A stretch of 64,000 nucleotides of DNA from the NCBI RefSeq assembly GCF_001612845.1, contig NZ_BDBF01000009.1, positions 185,480 to 249,479 of the forward strand, in the 5' to 3' direction. The translations under genes were made by a program, and so were the position numbers. Below are positions 1 through 7,408 of this stretch, piece by piece. The notes under the pieces were generated by a model, which saw only the letters and a program-made list of their open reading frames with translations, had not been told where the DNA came from and did not search any database. Each line of letters opens with the position of its first letter. Position 1 is the stretch's first letter. Origin of the DNA: Nocardia elegans NBRC 108235 (GTDB lineage Bacteria > Actinomycetota > Actinomycetes > Mycobacteriales > Mycobacteriaceae).

Positions 1-477
1 AATCTCGACGGTGGCGTCGTGCCAGCGTTCGGGGGCACGCACTGCTTGGTCCCGAACATCTTGGTAGACCTCGTCGGCGAAGGTGGCGTCACCGAGCCTG
101 AGCGCCAAACTGTTTCGGATGATGTCGTCGAGAGTCTCCGGGCTGGCGACGCGGGCCAGATCTTGGTTGCCGAAGGCGAATCCGTCGATGACTGCATCGC
201 GCATGGCTGGAGCAGAGTCCGCGAGAACCCGCTTCAGTCGGGCGGTGTCCCGCTGATCGCGGTCCTTCCCTGTGAAATAGTCGATGCCGAGGCCGAGCAC
301 GCCGGCCACGAGCAAGGTTCCGCCGACCTCACTCCAGGGAAAGAAGTTGAGCCATACCAGATTTGGTAGGGACGGTAGCTGCTTGCCGAAGACCATGAGC
401 GCCACACCGCCACCCGCCACAACGATCGCGACGATGATGGTCTGCAGTTTGTTGATGCGCTCAAGATTGTCCTGCAT
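1..477 (-). CDS. Membrane protein of unknown function, cut by the left window edge
   Basis: The reading frame is open from an ATG at 477 to base 1 and gives the first 159 residues. Two hydrophobic stretches are visible, at about residues 12-30 and 50-66, separated by a short Pro/Trp-rich loop (LPSLPNLVWLNFFPW). After them comes a charged, helical, soluble segment. The layout suggests two membrane helices and a cytoplasmic C-terminal domain. A TTGGCA-N17-TACAAT promoter sits just upstream and predicts a transcript beginning about 5 nt before the ATG; AGGTAA in that leader may act as a weak ribosome site. I do not recognise the family. The end of the gene lies outside the window. Confidence 0.7.
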   Translation of the reverse strand, partial: MQDNLERINKLQTIIVAIVVAGGGVALMVFGKQLPSLPNLVWLNFFPWSEVGGTLLVAGVLGLGIDYFTGKDRDQRDTARLKRVLADSAPAMRDAVIDGFAFGNQDLARVASPETLDDIIRNSLALRLGDATFADEVYQDVRDQAVRAPERWHDATVEI

Positions 478-488
478 AACTTACCTAC

Positions 489-517
489 ATTGTAGCAATA
501 CAGGATCGTCATGCCAA
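489..517 (-). promoter_or_regulatory. Sigma-70-like promoter for the leftmost gene
   Basis: On the minus strand TTGGCA (517-512) and TACAAT (494-489) are separated by 17 bp, a near-consensus spacing. The expected start point is about 482, only a few bases before the ATG at 477, so the mRNA would be almost leaderless. Confidence 0.5.
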
Positions 518-529
518 CGCTAAAAGCGC

Positions 530-563
530 AGGGCCGCAACGGAATACGGTCCGTTGCGGCCCT
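530..563. terminator. Perfect 14-bp-arm hairpin in a divergent intergenic region
   Basis: AGGGCCGCAACGGA (530-543) and its exact reverse complement (550-563) flank a 6-nt loop. On the plus strand it is followed by CTCGTTT; on the minus strand by a stretch containing CTTTTAG. It resembles an intrinsic terminator, yet it lies upstream of both flanking genes, so it may end a short unannotated transcript or insulate the two promoters. Confidence 0.55.
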
Positions 564-658
564 CTCGTTTGGCCATTGCTAGCCGTTTAGTCGCCGTCGC
601 CGCCCATGGTTCACCTCCCGCCACCCCGGAACGCCTGGCCCGAAATGGCCAAGCAGGC

Positions 659-679
659 AATATCCTAAATTGGGATATT
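659..679. promoter_or_regulatory. Palindrome AATATCC-N7-GGATATT, likely autoregulatory operator
   Basis: Perfect 7-bp arms at 659-665 and 673-679 around a 7-bp AT-rich spacer, directly in front of the small XRE gene. This symmetry is typical for dimeric helix-turn-helix repressors. Its position argues that translation starts downstream of it, at 706, rather than at the TTG at 670 inside it. Confidence 0.45.
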
Positions 680-705
680 CGCTTTCGCAAGGTGCGGTTG
701 ACCTT

Positions 706-945
706 GTGGAAAAGTCGATATATTCGGCCGAGTACCAGCGGTTATGCGGCTTCCTTCGGCAGTTGCGGCGCGAAGCTGGGCTGACACAGGTGCAGGTCGC
801 GGAGCGGCTCGACGTGCCTCAATCCTTCGTCAGCAAGTACGAATCTGGCGAGCGGCGCTTGGACGCCATCGAGCTGCTGCATGTGGTACGGGCGCTCGAC
901 TCGACGCTCCTGCGGGTGGCTGCGTTCATCGAGGACGAGGCGTAG
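706..945 (+). CDS. Small XRE-family helix-turn-helix regulator
   Basis: This 79-residue protein consists almost entirely of a Cro/C1-type helix-turn-helix: LRQLRREAGLTQVQVAERL, then VPQSFVSKYESGERRLDAIE. It should bind DNA as a dimer. I chose the GTG at 706, because the alternative TTG at 670 (91 aa) lies inside a perfect palindrome that looks like the operator. Ribosome-site matches are weak for both. No partner such as a toxin or metallopeptidase gene is adjacent, so the target is unknown beyond likely autoregulation. Confidence 0.75.
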   Translation: MEKSIYSAEYQRLCGFLRQLRREAGLTQVQVAERLDVPQSFVSKYESGERRLDAIELLHVVRALDSTLLRVAAFIEDEA

Positions 946-954
946 CCCAGCCTG

Positions 955-1620
955 CTACTTCACGGCGCCATCGACGTATGCAGTCACCGCTGGCTTGTCG
1001 TAATCCTGGAACAACACGGCGAACGGCGTTGCCGTTGAGGGGATTTCGTAGACCCACATCATGCGCGAGCTGAAGCCTGGCTGCAGATTCGCGTTGCACT
1101 CAGGGTTGCCAACGATGTAGGCGAGGTCGTGGACGGTGTCGAATTGGCGGCGCTGGGTGTCGTACAGCTTATTCACGATCGGATAGCCGCACGTCAGGTC
1201 CATCGACTTGGTCCCGGTGTTCTCGACATTAGCGTCGACGACGATGAACTTGCCGCCAGCTTGCGGCGAGCGATCCTCAGCCCCGTAATACGTCTTGTTT
1301 GCGCGCAGAAAGTTGGTCGTTGTCACCGACGTGACGGTGATCTTCGCAGAATTCAACACCGCAGGCGTCCCTTGGGGAAGCAAGTTCGATCCGGACTGGG
1401 CGGCGGTGGTCGCGGCCGCTGTGGGGGCCGTCGTAATGGCATACCGCTGCGAAGATGTGGCTGGTGCCGCCGAGGTGCCGTCCGAATCGGAAAGTGCGAT
1501 GAAGACGGCACTTGCGACCCCGGCGCCGGCGACGACTGCTAGCACGATCGACAGCACCAGCACGCGGGTGCTGTGCCCAATGACGGGTGCTGAGGCGGCT
1601 GGTTCGGTATCCGACGACAT
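955..1620 (-). CDS. Membrane-anchored exported protein with a DUF4352-like domain
   Basis: The 221-residue protein has a short cytoplasmic N-terminus, one hydrophobic helix at about residues 19-43 (LVLSIVLAVVAGAGVASAVF), a Ser/Thr/Ala-rich linker to about residue 80, and a beta-rich domain that reads like DUF4352: a VTSV strand, a KFIVVDANVENTG strand, and two Cys (in LTCGYP and PECNAN) that could form a disulfide. Proteins of this kind sit outside the membrane and resemble immunoprotective or telokin-like folds; their role is generally unknown. The start is the ATG at 1620. Confidence 0.6.
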   Translation of the reverse strand: MSSDTEPAASAPVIGHSTRVLVLSIVLAVVAGAGVASAVFIALSDSDGTSAAPATSSQRYAITTAPTAAATTAAQSGSNLLPQGTPAVLNSAKITVTSVTTTNFLRANKTYYGAEDRSPQAGGKFIVVDANVENTGTKSMDLTCGYPIVNKLYDTQRRQFDTVHDLAYIVGNPECNANLQPGFSSRMMWVYEIPSTATPFAVLFQDYDKPAVTAYVDGAVK

Positions 1621-1759
1621 AGAGGTGGGTCACTCCACTGAGAAGGGATTGAGCAACTGTCTGTCGTTCGGGGCCAACGAGAACGTTACGAGCACTACGG
1701 CCCTCACGTGCGTCCGACAAGGTCGACGTCGATCGCCCTGTCCGGCAGTCATCTCTGGC

Positions 1760-3037
1760 CTATGCCTCAACCGTTCCGGAACCTTCGGAGGCAACCTCCG
1801 CGGTTGCGGTCGCTCCGTCCGCATGAGCTGTGGCAATTCCTGACAAACGGGGCGCACGTGCCTCGTACGGCTTGTTATCGCGAAGCATCGCCCAGAGCAC
1901 GTTGGAGCGTCGGCGCGCGAGAGACAAGATGGCTTGGATGTGGTGCTTGCCTTCCTCGACCTTCCGGTCGTAGTACGCCTTCGAGGTCGCGTCATAGCGC
2001 ACGGCCTGATAGGCGGACAGGTAGCAGGCGCGAAGAAGCCGGCGGTCGTACCGATACGGGCGCCGGTGTTTGTGCCTCCGGTCGCCGGAATCCCGCGCTA
2101 CCGGGGCCAATCCGGAAGCTGCGGCCAGTTGGTTAGCGCTCGCGTACAGGCGCATGTCGCCCCCGCTCGCAGCGATGAATTCAGCACCAAGCGTGATACC
2201 GAAGCCCGGCATACTCGTAATCAGGGCGGCGTAGCGATGACGGGCGAAGCAAGTTTCTATTTCGTCCTCGATCGCGGAGGCCCGCGTTCTGAGGTTCAAG
2301 ATGTCCTGAGCCTGGTCTCGAACCAGGGCAGACGCAACGTCTCGTCCGGGAAGCGAGACCTGCTGCGCAGCAGCAGCTTCGACTGCCTTTGTGGCGACCT
2401 TGAAGGAGATGCGAGCGCCGGCCTCACGTAGCCATTCGGCGATCGCCGTCACGCCAGCGTCCCGAACGGAATCTGGGGTGTTGAATTGAGTCAGCAGAAG
2501 CAGCGCCCCCTGAGAGTGCGCGAAATCGAAGGTCGATTCCAACGCCGGAAACGACTCCACCAACAGGTGCCGCAGCCGATTGACCGCCCGAGCGCGGTCC
2601 TCAACCAGGGAAGTCCGCTTGGTGATGAGCAGACGCAGCTCCGCGGTGACGGGATCGACGGCCCGAAGCGGTTGGAGGTCGCGCCGCATGCGGGCATGGT
2701 CGGCGATGATCGCGGCATCCTTGGCGTCGGACTTTTGTTCGCTCGGGTACGTCGACGCGACGAAATGGAACGTCCGACCTGGCAAATAGACGACCTGCCG
2801 ATGCTTCCGATGTAGCAGCGTCACCAAAACTGTTGCTGCACCACGGTTGATGTCGACAGCCCAGGTGACCTTGCTGTTTGTTTGAAGGCTGGCCACTGTG
2901 TCAATGAGCGCCATGAGGTCGGCTTCGGTGTTGGCGACTCGCCGCGAAAACAGCGTGGCACCACTGTTATCGATGACCACGCAGTGGTGGGCGCGCTTCC
3001 CGACATCAACACCCGCCCAGAGCTGCCGCCTACCCAT
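1760..3037 (-). CDS. IS110-family transposase (DEDD recombinase)
   Basis: The 425-residue protein starts GRRQLWAGVDVGKRAH, the typical RuvC-like opening with the first acidic residue D11. The other expected acidic positions are visible as D62 (VDINRGAA) and D104/D107 (SDAKDAA). A coiled middle region follows. The C-terminal Tnp domain has SMPGFG and ASGLAPVARDSG, which carries the catalytic serine in this family. Length matches intact family members, so the enzyme is probably active. IS110 recombinases act with a structured bridge RNA that pairs with both target and donor DNA. The ATG at 3037 is preceded by GGAGAGGA at good spacing. Confidence 0.93.
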   Translation of the reverse strand: MGRRQLWAGVDVGKRAHHCVVIDNSGATLFSRRVANTEADLMALIDTVASLQTNSKVTWAVDINRGAATVLVTLLHRKHRQVVYLPGRTFHFVASTYPSEQKSDAKDAAIIADHARMRRDLQPLRAVDPVTAELRLLITKRTSLVEDRARAVNRLRHLLVESFPALESTFDFAHSQGALLLLTQFNTPDSVRDAGVTAIAEWLREAGARISFKVATKAVEAAAAQQVSLPGRDVASALVRDQAQDILNLRTRASAIEDEIETCFARHRYAALITSMPGFGITLGAEFIAASGGDMRLYASANQLAAASGLAPVARDSGDRRHKHRRPYRYDRRLLRACYLSAYQAVRYDATSKAYYDRKVEEGKHHIQAILSLARRRSNVLWAMLRDNKPYEARAPRLSGIATAHADGATATAEVASEGSGTVEA

Positions 3038-3219
3038 ACGTCGTCCTCTCCGACTTACACGTTGAGCGGTGGCCCGTGCGTGATGAAAGTAGCGATCCGC
3101 GCCGTCCTACCAAAGCAATGGGGCCACCGGTGGAACATCGGCATGAGCTCCATCCCATCAGCCATGGTCGGCAGTGCGTGACCAGCCATCTTCGACGCTC
3201 CATGAACTATTCGGCGCCG

Positions 3220-3349
3220 TGCAGGTCGCGTATTGGTCTGCGTTACAAGATCTTTCAGATCACAGAACGGGTAGCACGACTTGTAACCTCGACCTGCAAC
3301 CGCGTGCCCACGACCGTGCCGCTCCGAGCGACCACCTTTACGCCGCGGT
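3220..3349 (-). ncRNA. Candidate IS110 bridge RNA core (two tandem stem-loops)
   Basis: Upstream of the transposase and on its strand, two structures abut at 3298/3299. The 5' one closes with ACCGCG (3299-3304) against CGCGGT (3344-3349) and contains an inner CGCTC/GAGCG hairpin. The 3' one has a 9-bp outer stem, TGCAGGTCG (3220-3228) with CGACCTGCA (3290-3298), an asymmetric internal loop of 13 against 2 nt, and an inner 8-bp stem, GTTACAAG (3242-3249) with CTTGTAAC (3280-3287). Two successive loops match the target- and donor-binding loops of known bridge RNAs. Guide pairing could not be verified because the element ends are unknown. Confidence 0.5.
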
Positions 3350-3461
3350 GCGATCGATCATGGTGTTCACGGTTTGCCCGCATGCAAGCTGCGGTGAAGC
3401 CGCGCGGACGAGACTTGCTCGCGTACTGAGCGATAGGTCACACGCTTCAGCGCAACACGGT

Positions 3462-3962
3462 TCAGCTCGTCTCCAGTTCTGCGGGCTGCGCGGCCAGTCC
3501 GCTCGGGATCGCCTGGCGCCGCCGTTCACGTAGCCGCACCGCAAGTTGCTCCAGTTCTTCATAGACCGCTGGATTCTCCAATCGAACACGCTCGGAATCC
3601 ATCCACGCTCGAAAAATGCTGCAGGCACGTAGAATTCGACCACCGACGGTGCGGTTGACGACCTCTTCGTCGAAGATCCTCATGTTCACGCCGGCCGCGA
3701 GGTACTCCAGATGAGCGAAGTAGGAGGTCAGCTGGTGGAACTCTGCGCTGTCGATGACCGCGGCCTTGCGCGCGAAGTCGGGGTCTTGATGAATCTCGGC
3801 GTACAACTCGTGTTGCCGCTGCAGCGTCGAGGTGATGTAGGTGACCGTGGCACGTTGCTGTTGACGGCGATTCTCCCGCCTGGTCTCGTGCACCAATCTG
3901 CCGAGGCCGGCGACCGCCACCAAGAGCGTCAGAGCCGGAACAACCGCGAGGAATGCGCTCAT
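3462..3962 (-). CDS. DUF4760-like membrane protein
   Basis: From the ATG at 3962 the product is 166 residues. It has one N-terminal membrane helix (FLAVVPALTLLVAVAGL), a basic Arg/Gln-rich stop-transfer stretch (HETRRENRRQQQRA), then a helical cytoplasmic domain ending ENPAVYEELEQLAVRLRERR. This layout and the DEEV...W...R motifs are those of DUF4760. The frame extends upstream to 4058, but the extra residues would overlap the divergent neighbour, which has the same architecture; starting at 3962 leaves an 83-bp divergent promoter region. Function is unknown. Confidence 0.6.
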   Translation of the reverse strand: MSAFLAVVPALTLLVAVAGLGRLVHETRRENRRQQQRATVTYITSTLQRQHELYAEIHQDPDFARKAAVIDSAEFHQLTSYFAHLEYLAAGVNMRIFDEEVVNRTVGGRILRACSIFRAWMDSERVRLENPAVYEELEQLAVRLRERRRQAIPSGLAAQPAELETS

Positions 3963-4045
3963 AGCACCAACGATCGCGGACGAGGTGGCCTCACACAAGA
4001 GCTGATCTCTCGCGACCGTCGCGCCCGCAACACCGCAGGGACACA

Positions 4046-4630
4046 ATGACTCTCGCAATCAGCGCCTTCGCGCTCCTCATCTCCATCGGGTCGATCGCCG
4101 TCTCCACCACCATGGCCGTCAGACAGCAACGACTGTCGCGAAGCGCAAACCACATCCCCACCATGTCGAACCTGATGGCAGAGTTTCGGTCCCCGAAGTT
4201 CCACGACGCCCACCGCACGGTGATGGCTCTGCCGAAGCCGCAGGAAGCAGGAATCGGCTTCTCCGATCTGCCCGACGAGGAGCGCGACGCCTTCGTGAGT
4301 GTCGTGTACTTCTACCAGATGATCGCTACCCAGATCGCGATGGGCGTCCTCAATGAGGAGGTGATGCTTGCCCGGATTCGCGCGCGAATCGTGGCCATTT
4401 GGGACGCGGTCGAACCTTATGTCGAGGCAGAACGGCTGAACAATCCGTACGGCGACAAGCACATGCTCAGCTTGCTCGAATACTACGCAGGCCGTGCGCG
4501 GCGCCTCCCCGACGATTCCGCGCGGACACTTCTGAGCCCGGATTCGCTTCCAACCCTCCCTACCAGCGAGGGCAGCATGCCTGTGCGCGGAGACGAGCCC
4601 GACCGTGCGAGACCACGGTCAGAGCCTTAG
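4046..4630 (+). CDS. DUF4760-like membrane protein, divergent paralogue
   Basis: The 194-residue product has an N-terminal membrane helix (ISAFALLISIGSIAVSTTMA), an Arg/Gln-rich boundary and a helical domain with FYQMIATQIAMGVLNEEV and AIWDAVEPYVEAERLNNPYG. The second half lines up with the divergent gene at 3462-3962: an aromatic pair, then G..(N/D)EEV, a conserved Trp, ER, NP and a final LE.YA.RAR segment. The two genes are back to back across 83 bp. The tail is charged and disordered. A 7-bp hairpin (4601-4620) lies at the very end of the frame. No function is established for this family. Confidence 0.65.
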   Translation: MTLAISAFALLISIGSIAVSTTMAVRQQRLSRSANHIPTMSNLMAEFRSPKFHDAHRTVMALPKPQEAGIGFSDLPDEERDAFVSVVYFYQMIATQIAMGVLNEEVMLARIRARIVAIWDAVEPYVEAERLNNPYGDKHMLSLLEYYAGRARRLPDDSARTLLSPDSLPTLPTSEGSMPVRGDEPDRARPRSEP

Positions 4631-4727
4631 CGCACGAGGAAGCTCCATCGGACCGGTTCATAGACAATCTGCTGTGCGCAAAGGCCGTTGTGCCCAGAAA
4701 CATCTGCCCGCAGCAGTAACGGCCCTA

Positions 4728-5294
4728 TCAGGCATCGGCTTCAGTTTCCGCCCAGCACTGACCGTCCCACCACCGTTGGCGGCCGGGGTCGTCGGGCGAC
4801 CGATACCAGCCTGGTGGTGCGGTTGGGGCAGGCAGATCGCGGACTTTGCTGGCCTTTGTCCGCGCGGTGGTGCGACCAGCCTCGGCCTTTCGTCTGTCAG
4901 ATCGCGCCAGTAATCCGCAGTAGACGAGAAAGACCGTAACCAGCCACAGTGGTATTGCCAGCCAGATCATTCCGCTTGCAAGGGCTGCGGCCGCTCCACC
5001 ACCGACGACCAATACAAAGAAGGCGATACCGATCTCAGCGTCGCGACTAGCGGGGGCCGCAGCGGGAGAGCCCGTCCGAGCGGAGGACACGAGTTGTTGT
5101 CGGGGGAGGCGGTTCGGGCGCGCACCGATAGTCTTGGTGTCGTATATGCCAGTGCCGGGAAGGCGCACTGTCCGCTGCACACGGCCGTCCGCACGGCGTG
5201 TCACTCGAACGGGACCAGCACCGGCACTGACGCCGAACCCGGATTTCGATGCGGTGATACGCACCGGACCGAACTTTCTCGTCATGCGAACCAT
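4728..5294 (-). CDS. Membrane protein with DUF4236 and DUF2510 domains
   Basis: The 188-residue product begins with a DUF4236-like beta repeat (TRKFGPVRITASKSGFGVSAGAGPVR followed by RTVRLPGTGIY), continues through a variable linker, two close hydrophobic helices (IGIAFFVLVVGGGAAAALA and MIWLAIPLWLVTVFLVYC), and ends with a DUF2510 motif (PPGWYRSPDDPG then RWWDGQCW). Both small domains are common in membrane-associated actinobacterial proteins. I chose the ATG at 5294, preceded by AAGGGGGAG; an upstream start at 5342 would add a Ser-rich stretch. The gene stands alone, convergent with the DUF4760-like gene. Its role is unknown. Confidence 0.65.
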   Translation of the reverse strand: MVRMTRKFGPVRITASKSGFGVSAGAGPVRVTRRADGRVQRTVRLPGTGIYDTKTIGARPNRLPRQQLVSSARTGSPAAAPASRDAEIGIAFFVLVVGGGAAAALASGMIWLAIPLWLVTVFLVYCGLLARSDRRKAEAGRTTARTKASKVRDLPAPTAPPGWYRSPDDPGRQRWWDGQCWAETEADA

Positions 5295-5476
5295 CGACTC
5301 CCCCTTGGCAGATGAACTCGAAAGTCTGTGGTGCGAAGCCATTCAGACTAATAGCACACGGGCTGAGATTGATGATACTGCCGAATACGGCGCAGACACA
5401 TACACTTGGTCAACCGACCGTGCCCTTTGAGGCGTCGTGGAGCCAAAAGGCATGACGACTGGCGATATCGGCGTCG

Positions 5477-6703
5477 CTATGCTCGATACGCCCACATAGC
5501 AAGAAGTTTCCGCACCTCCGGCACCTTCGCGTGGGGCCGCAGGGTGGCAGCGGTTTCATCCAAACGCTTCTGTAGCCGGGCAGAGGCCAGATCAGAGATC
5601 GTCGGCAATGTTCCGGTGAGCACCGAGCATGCCTGCGAGACGTCGCCATCTTGAATAAGGTTGTGCGCCAAGTGCAGCTGCCATGACGCGCGCTCCCGAG
5701 GCCATGCGGCCGACCGCTCGATCGCATCTCGCAGATGTGTCGTGGCGGCCGCATAGTCGCCGAGACGCATATACGCCTTGCCCGACACCCCGCTCATCTC
5801 GGCTTCGGGCAGGTACACCCAGTCAGGGTCGTAGCCCCTGGTCGATTCGTAGGCCCGGAAGGCTCTCCCGATCGCCTTGGCTATTTCGGCCCTGTCACCG
5901 CGGGCACCATGAGCTTCGGCCTCCCGTAGCGCCATCAGTGCCCGTAGCTTGGGGCCACCTGCCTTAAGCGCGGCCCGTGAAGCAGCCTGTGCATACTGGG
6001 TCGCTCGTTGATCGGGAGCAGTGTTCGAGCCGAACCGATTGACCATGAGGTGGCTCGCGTTGCCCAGGGCATGTGCAGCAGCGACGCCATCGTCGGCCGC
6101 CGTGGCGGTTTGAGCAGCTTCTGCGTAGTACCGGCCGGCACTGTCCGGATCTCCGGAGTCGTAGTGCACCCAGCCTGCCGCGACCATCATTTCAGCGGTC
6201 ACGCTCGCCAGATCGCTCCCCACGGCGTCGCTGTAGCTGCCCACATTCAGTAGGTGCTGTGCGTAGCGGACCTGCGCGGCCGCCACCGCGCGCAGACGAT
6301 CACCGCCGATGACCAAATCAAGGTCATGGATCTGGTTCACGCTGTCGGAAAGCGCGGAAACATCGGCCGCTCCCACCTTGAGCGTCGATCCAGAAGCCGA
6401 GTCCGGGGCGGCCCGCGACGTTCCTGCACCGACCACCGCCATGCTGCCAGCGCCGAGGGCGCCTACTCTGAAGAACTCGCGTCGCTTCACGGCCGCCTCC
6501 TCTTCGTCCTCCACCACCAGTATGTCAAGTGGCACGCCCAACGCACGAGCTACGCGGCGCAACGTTCGGACATCGTGAATGGCGGGTCCGTCGTGTTCGA
6601 GCTGGGAAATCCCCGGCTGCGTGACGTGAATCAGGGCAGCGAGTTCCGACTGGGTCATCCCGATGGACTTGCGAATGCGCCGGATCACTTCACCAGTTGT
6701 CAT
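5477..6703 (-). CDS. XRE-family regulator with TPR-like sensor region
   Basis: The N-terminus is a Cro/C1 helix-turn-helix (VIRRIRKSIGMTQSELAALI, QPGISQLEHDGPAIHD). A twin-arginine-like hydrophobic segment follows at about residues 73-100 (KRREFFRVGALGAGSMAVVGAG), then a long alpha-helical part with TPR-like pairs (SAGRYYAEAAQTATAADDGV, AAAHALGNA, RLGDYAAATTHLRDAIE). Regulators of this layout are abundant in Streptomyces and Nocardia and often control neighbouring small genes. The protein is 408 residues from the ATG at 6703; a GTG at 6709 is an alternative. A perfect palindrome in the divergent promoter region is its probable operator. Confidence 0.8.
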   Translation of the reverse strand: MTTGEVIRRIRKSIGMTQSELAALIHVTQPGISQLEHDGPAIHDVRTLRRVARALGVPLDILVVEDEEEAAVKRREFFRVGALGAGSMAVVGAGTSRAAPDSASGSTLKVGAADVSALSDSVNQIHDLDLVIGGDRLRAVAAAQVRYAQHLLNVGSYSDAVGSDLASVTAEMMVAAGWVHYDSGDPDSAGRYYAEAAQTATAADDGVAAAHALGNASHLMVNRFGSNTAPDQRATQYAQAASRAALKAGGPKLRALMALREAEAHGARGDRAEIAKAIGRAFRAYESTRGYDPDWVYLPEAEMSGVSGKAYMRLGDYAAATTHLRDAIERSAAWPRERASWQLHLAHNLIQDGDVSQACSVLTGTLPTISDLASARLQKRLDETAATLRPHAKVPEVRKLLAMWAYRA

Positions 6704-6803
6704 GTGCACGGCCGTTCCCCGTCCTCAAAATGAAAATGCATCTCGGGAAGTTGCGCGAAAGCAAACCCATTGCCGGGCAACGAGTTTAGCCACACAACGG
6801 ACC

Positions 6804-6823
6804 ATATACGGGTTTCCGTATAT
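6804..6823. promoter_or_regulatory. Palindrome ATATACGG-GTTT-CCGTATAT
   Basis: Perfect 8-bp arms (6804-6811 and 6816-6823) lie in the 138-bp region between the XRE-TPR regulator and a tiny ORF with a strong ribosome site. It is probably the operator controlling one or both directions. Confidence 0.5.
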
Positions 6824-6841
6824 TCAAAAGGAGGTGGGTAT

Positions 6842-6940
6842 TTGCGGGCAAAAGTGCCGCCACCGGGCCATATCGTCGTGACCGCACCCGACACCGGGGT
6901 GACGCCTCTCTCTCCTCCAACGGCGCGCCAGTTCGCTTGA
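6842..6940 (+). CDS. 32-residue micro-ORF with strong Shine-Dalgarno
   Basis: AAAGGAGGTG (6827-6836) stands about 6 nt before a TTG that opens a 32-codon frame ending in TGA at 6938-6940. The peptide is Pro- and Val-rich (KVPPPGHIVVTAPDTG), with no membrane segment. The ribosome site is the best in this area, and the ORF begins 19 bp after the palindrome, so it is probably translated first in the divergent transcript. It may be a leader peptide or a small effector of the adjacent XRE protein. No homologue is known to me. Confidence 0.4.
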   Translation: MRAKVPPPGHIVVTAPDTGVTPLSPPTARQFA

Positions 6941-7016
6941 GAGGCAGGCGAACTGACGGCGAAAGCCCCCGGTGCCGGGTGCACCGCCGATCCCGCTACG
7001 AACCGAGGTCCCGAAC

Positions 7017-7157
7017 ATGCAGTCGGCCACCATCACTCAGTCGGGCGCCGCCGTCGAACCGGAATTCGAAGCTGCGGTGAGCCGAGCCACCCTGCTCAGG
7101 GCACTAGACCGTGGTGCGGCAGAACGGATGCCGAACGGCGCCCGGTGCGGAGCGTGA
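7017..7157 (+). CDS. 46-residue hypothetical protein
   Basis: The ATG at 7017 has GAGG about 8 nt upstream. The peptide (start MQSATITQSGAAVEPEFEAA) is mildly acidic at the N-terminus and ends with a Cys-containing tail (NGARCGA). It sits between the 32-residue ORF and the 67-residue ORF on the same strand, with only 6 bp to the next start, so the three probably share one transcript from the divergent promoter of the XRE-TPR regulator. No known domain is visible. Confidence 0.45.
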   Translation: MQSATITQSGAAVEPEFEAAVSRATLLRALDRGAAERMPNGARCGA

Positions 7158-7163
7158 TGCCCG

Positions 7164-7367
7164 ATGCCAGCCACCTACGGGAGCCGGCGGCAGCGCCATA
7201 TCCGTATCGAATCTGGTGCCCTCACACTCGACTACCAGGCGAGCGCGGAACAAGCTCGCGATGTGGCACGGGAGCTAACGCAACACTGTTCAGGTCTTAC
7301 CGTCACGATCGACGACAAGGTCTGCCGCGATCTGCCGCATCTTCCATGCGCGGAGCTATGGGCATGA
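7164..7367 (+). CDS. 67-residue hypothetical protein next to XRE-TPR regulator
   Basis: The frame starts at ATG 7164, six bases after the preceding stop, with GGAG about 11 nt upstream. The product has a basic start ([14 protein letters not shown]), a helix ([16 protein letters not shown]) and a beta-like end ([14 protein letters not shown]). Two small genes beside an XRE-TPR regulator recall actinobacterial pairs in which a small protein partners the regulator, but it does not match DUF397 by eye. It is convergent with the membrane protein ending at 7409. Confidence 0.45.
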   Translation: MPATYGSRRQRHIRIESGALTLDYQASAEQARDVARELTQHCSGLTVTIDDKVCRDLPHLPCAELWA

Positions 7368-7408
7368 CAGCCGCCGCTGACTCCTCAGTGAGCGCATTGG
7401 CTACGTCC

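Larger units (their letters stand above)
1640..3440 (-). mobile_element. IS110-family insertion sequence (ends approximate)
   Basis: A complete IS110 transposase gene (1760-3037) is preceded on its 5' side by about 420 bp without a gene, where IS110 elements of the IS110 group carry their bridge RNA. These elements usually lack inverted repeats and make no clear target duplication, so I could not fix either end by eye. The limits given are bounded by the flanking genes starting at 1620 and ending at 3462. Confidence 0.55.

Noticed and set aside
19..369. 116-codon plus-strand frame at the left edge
   Set aside because: It is opposite a membrane-protein frame that is open from a near-leaderless promoter at 489-517 to the window edge.
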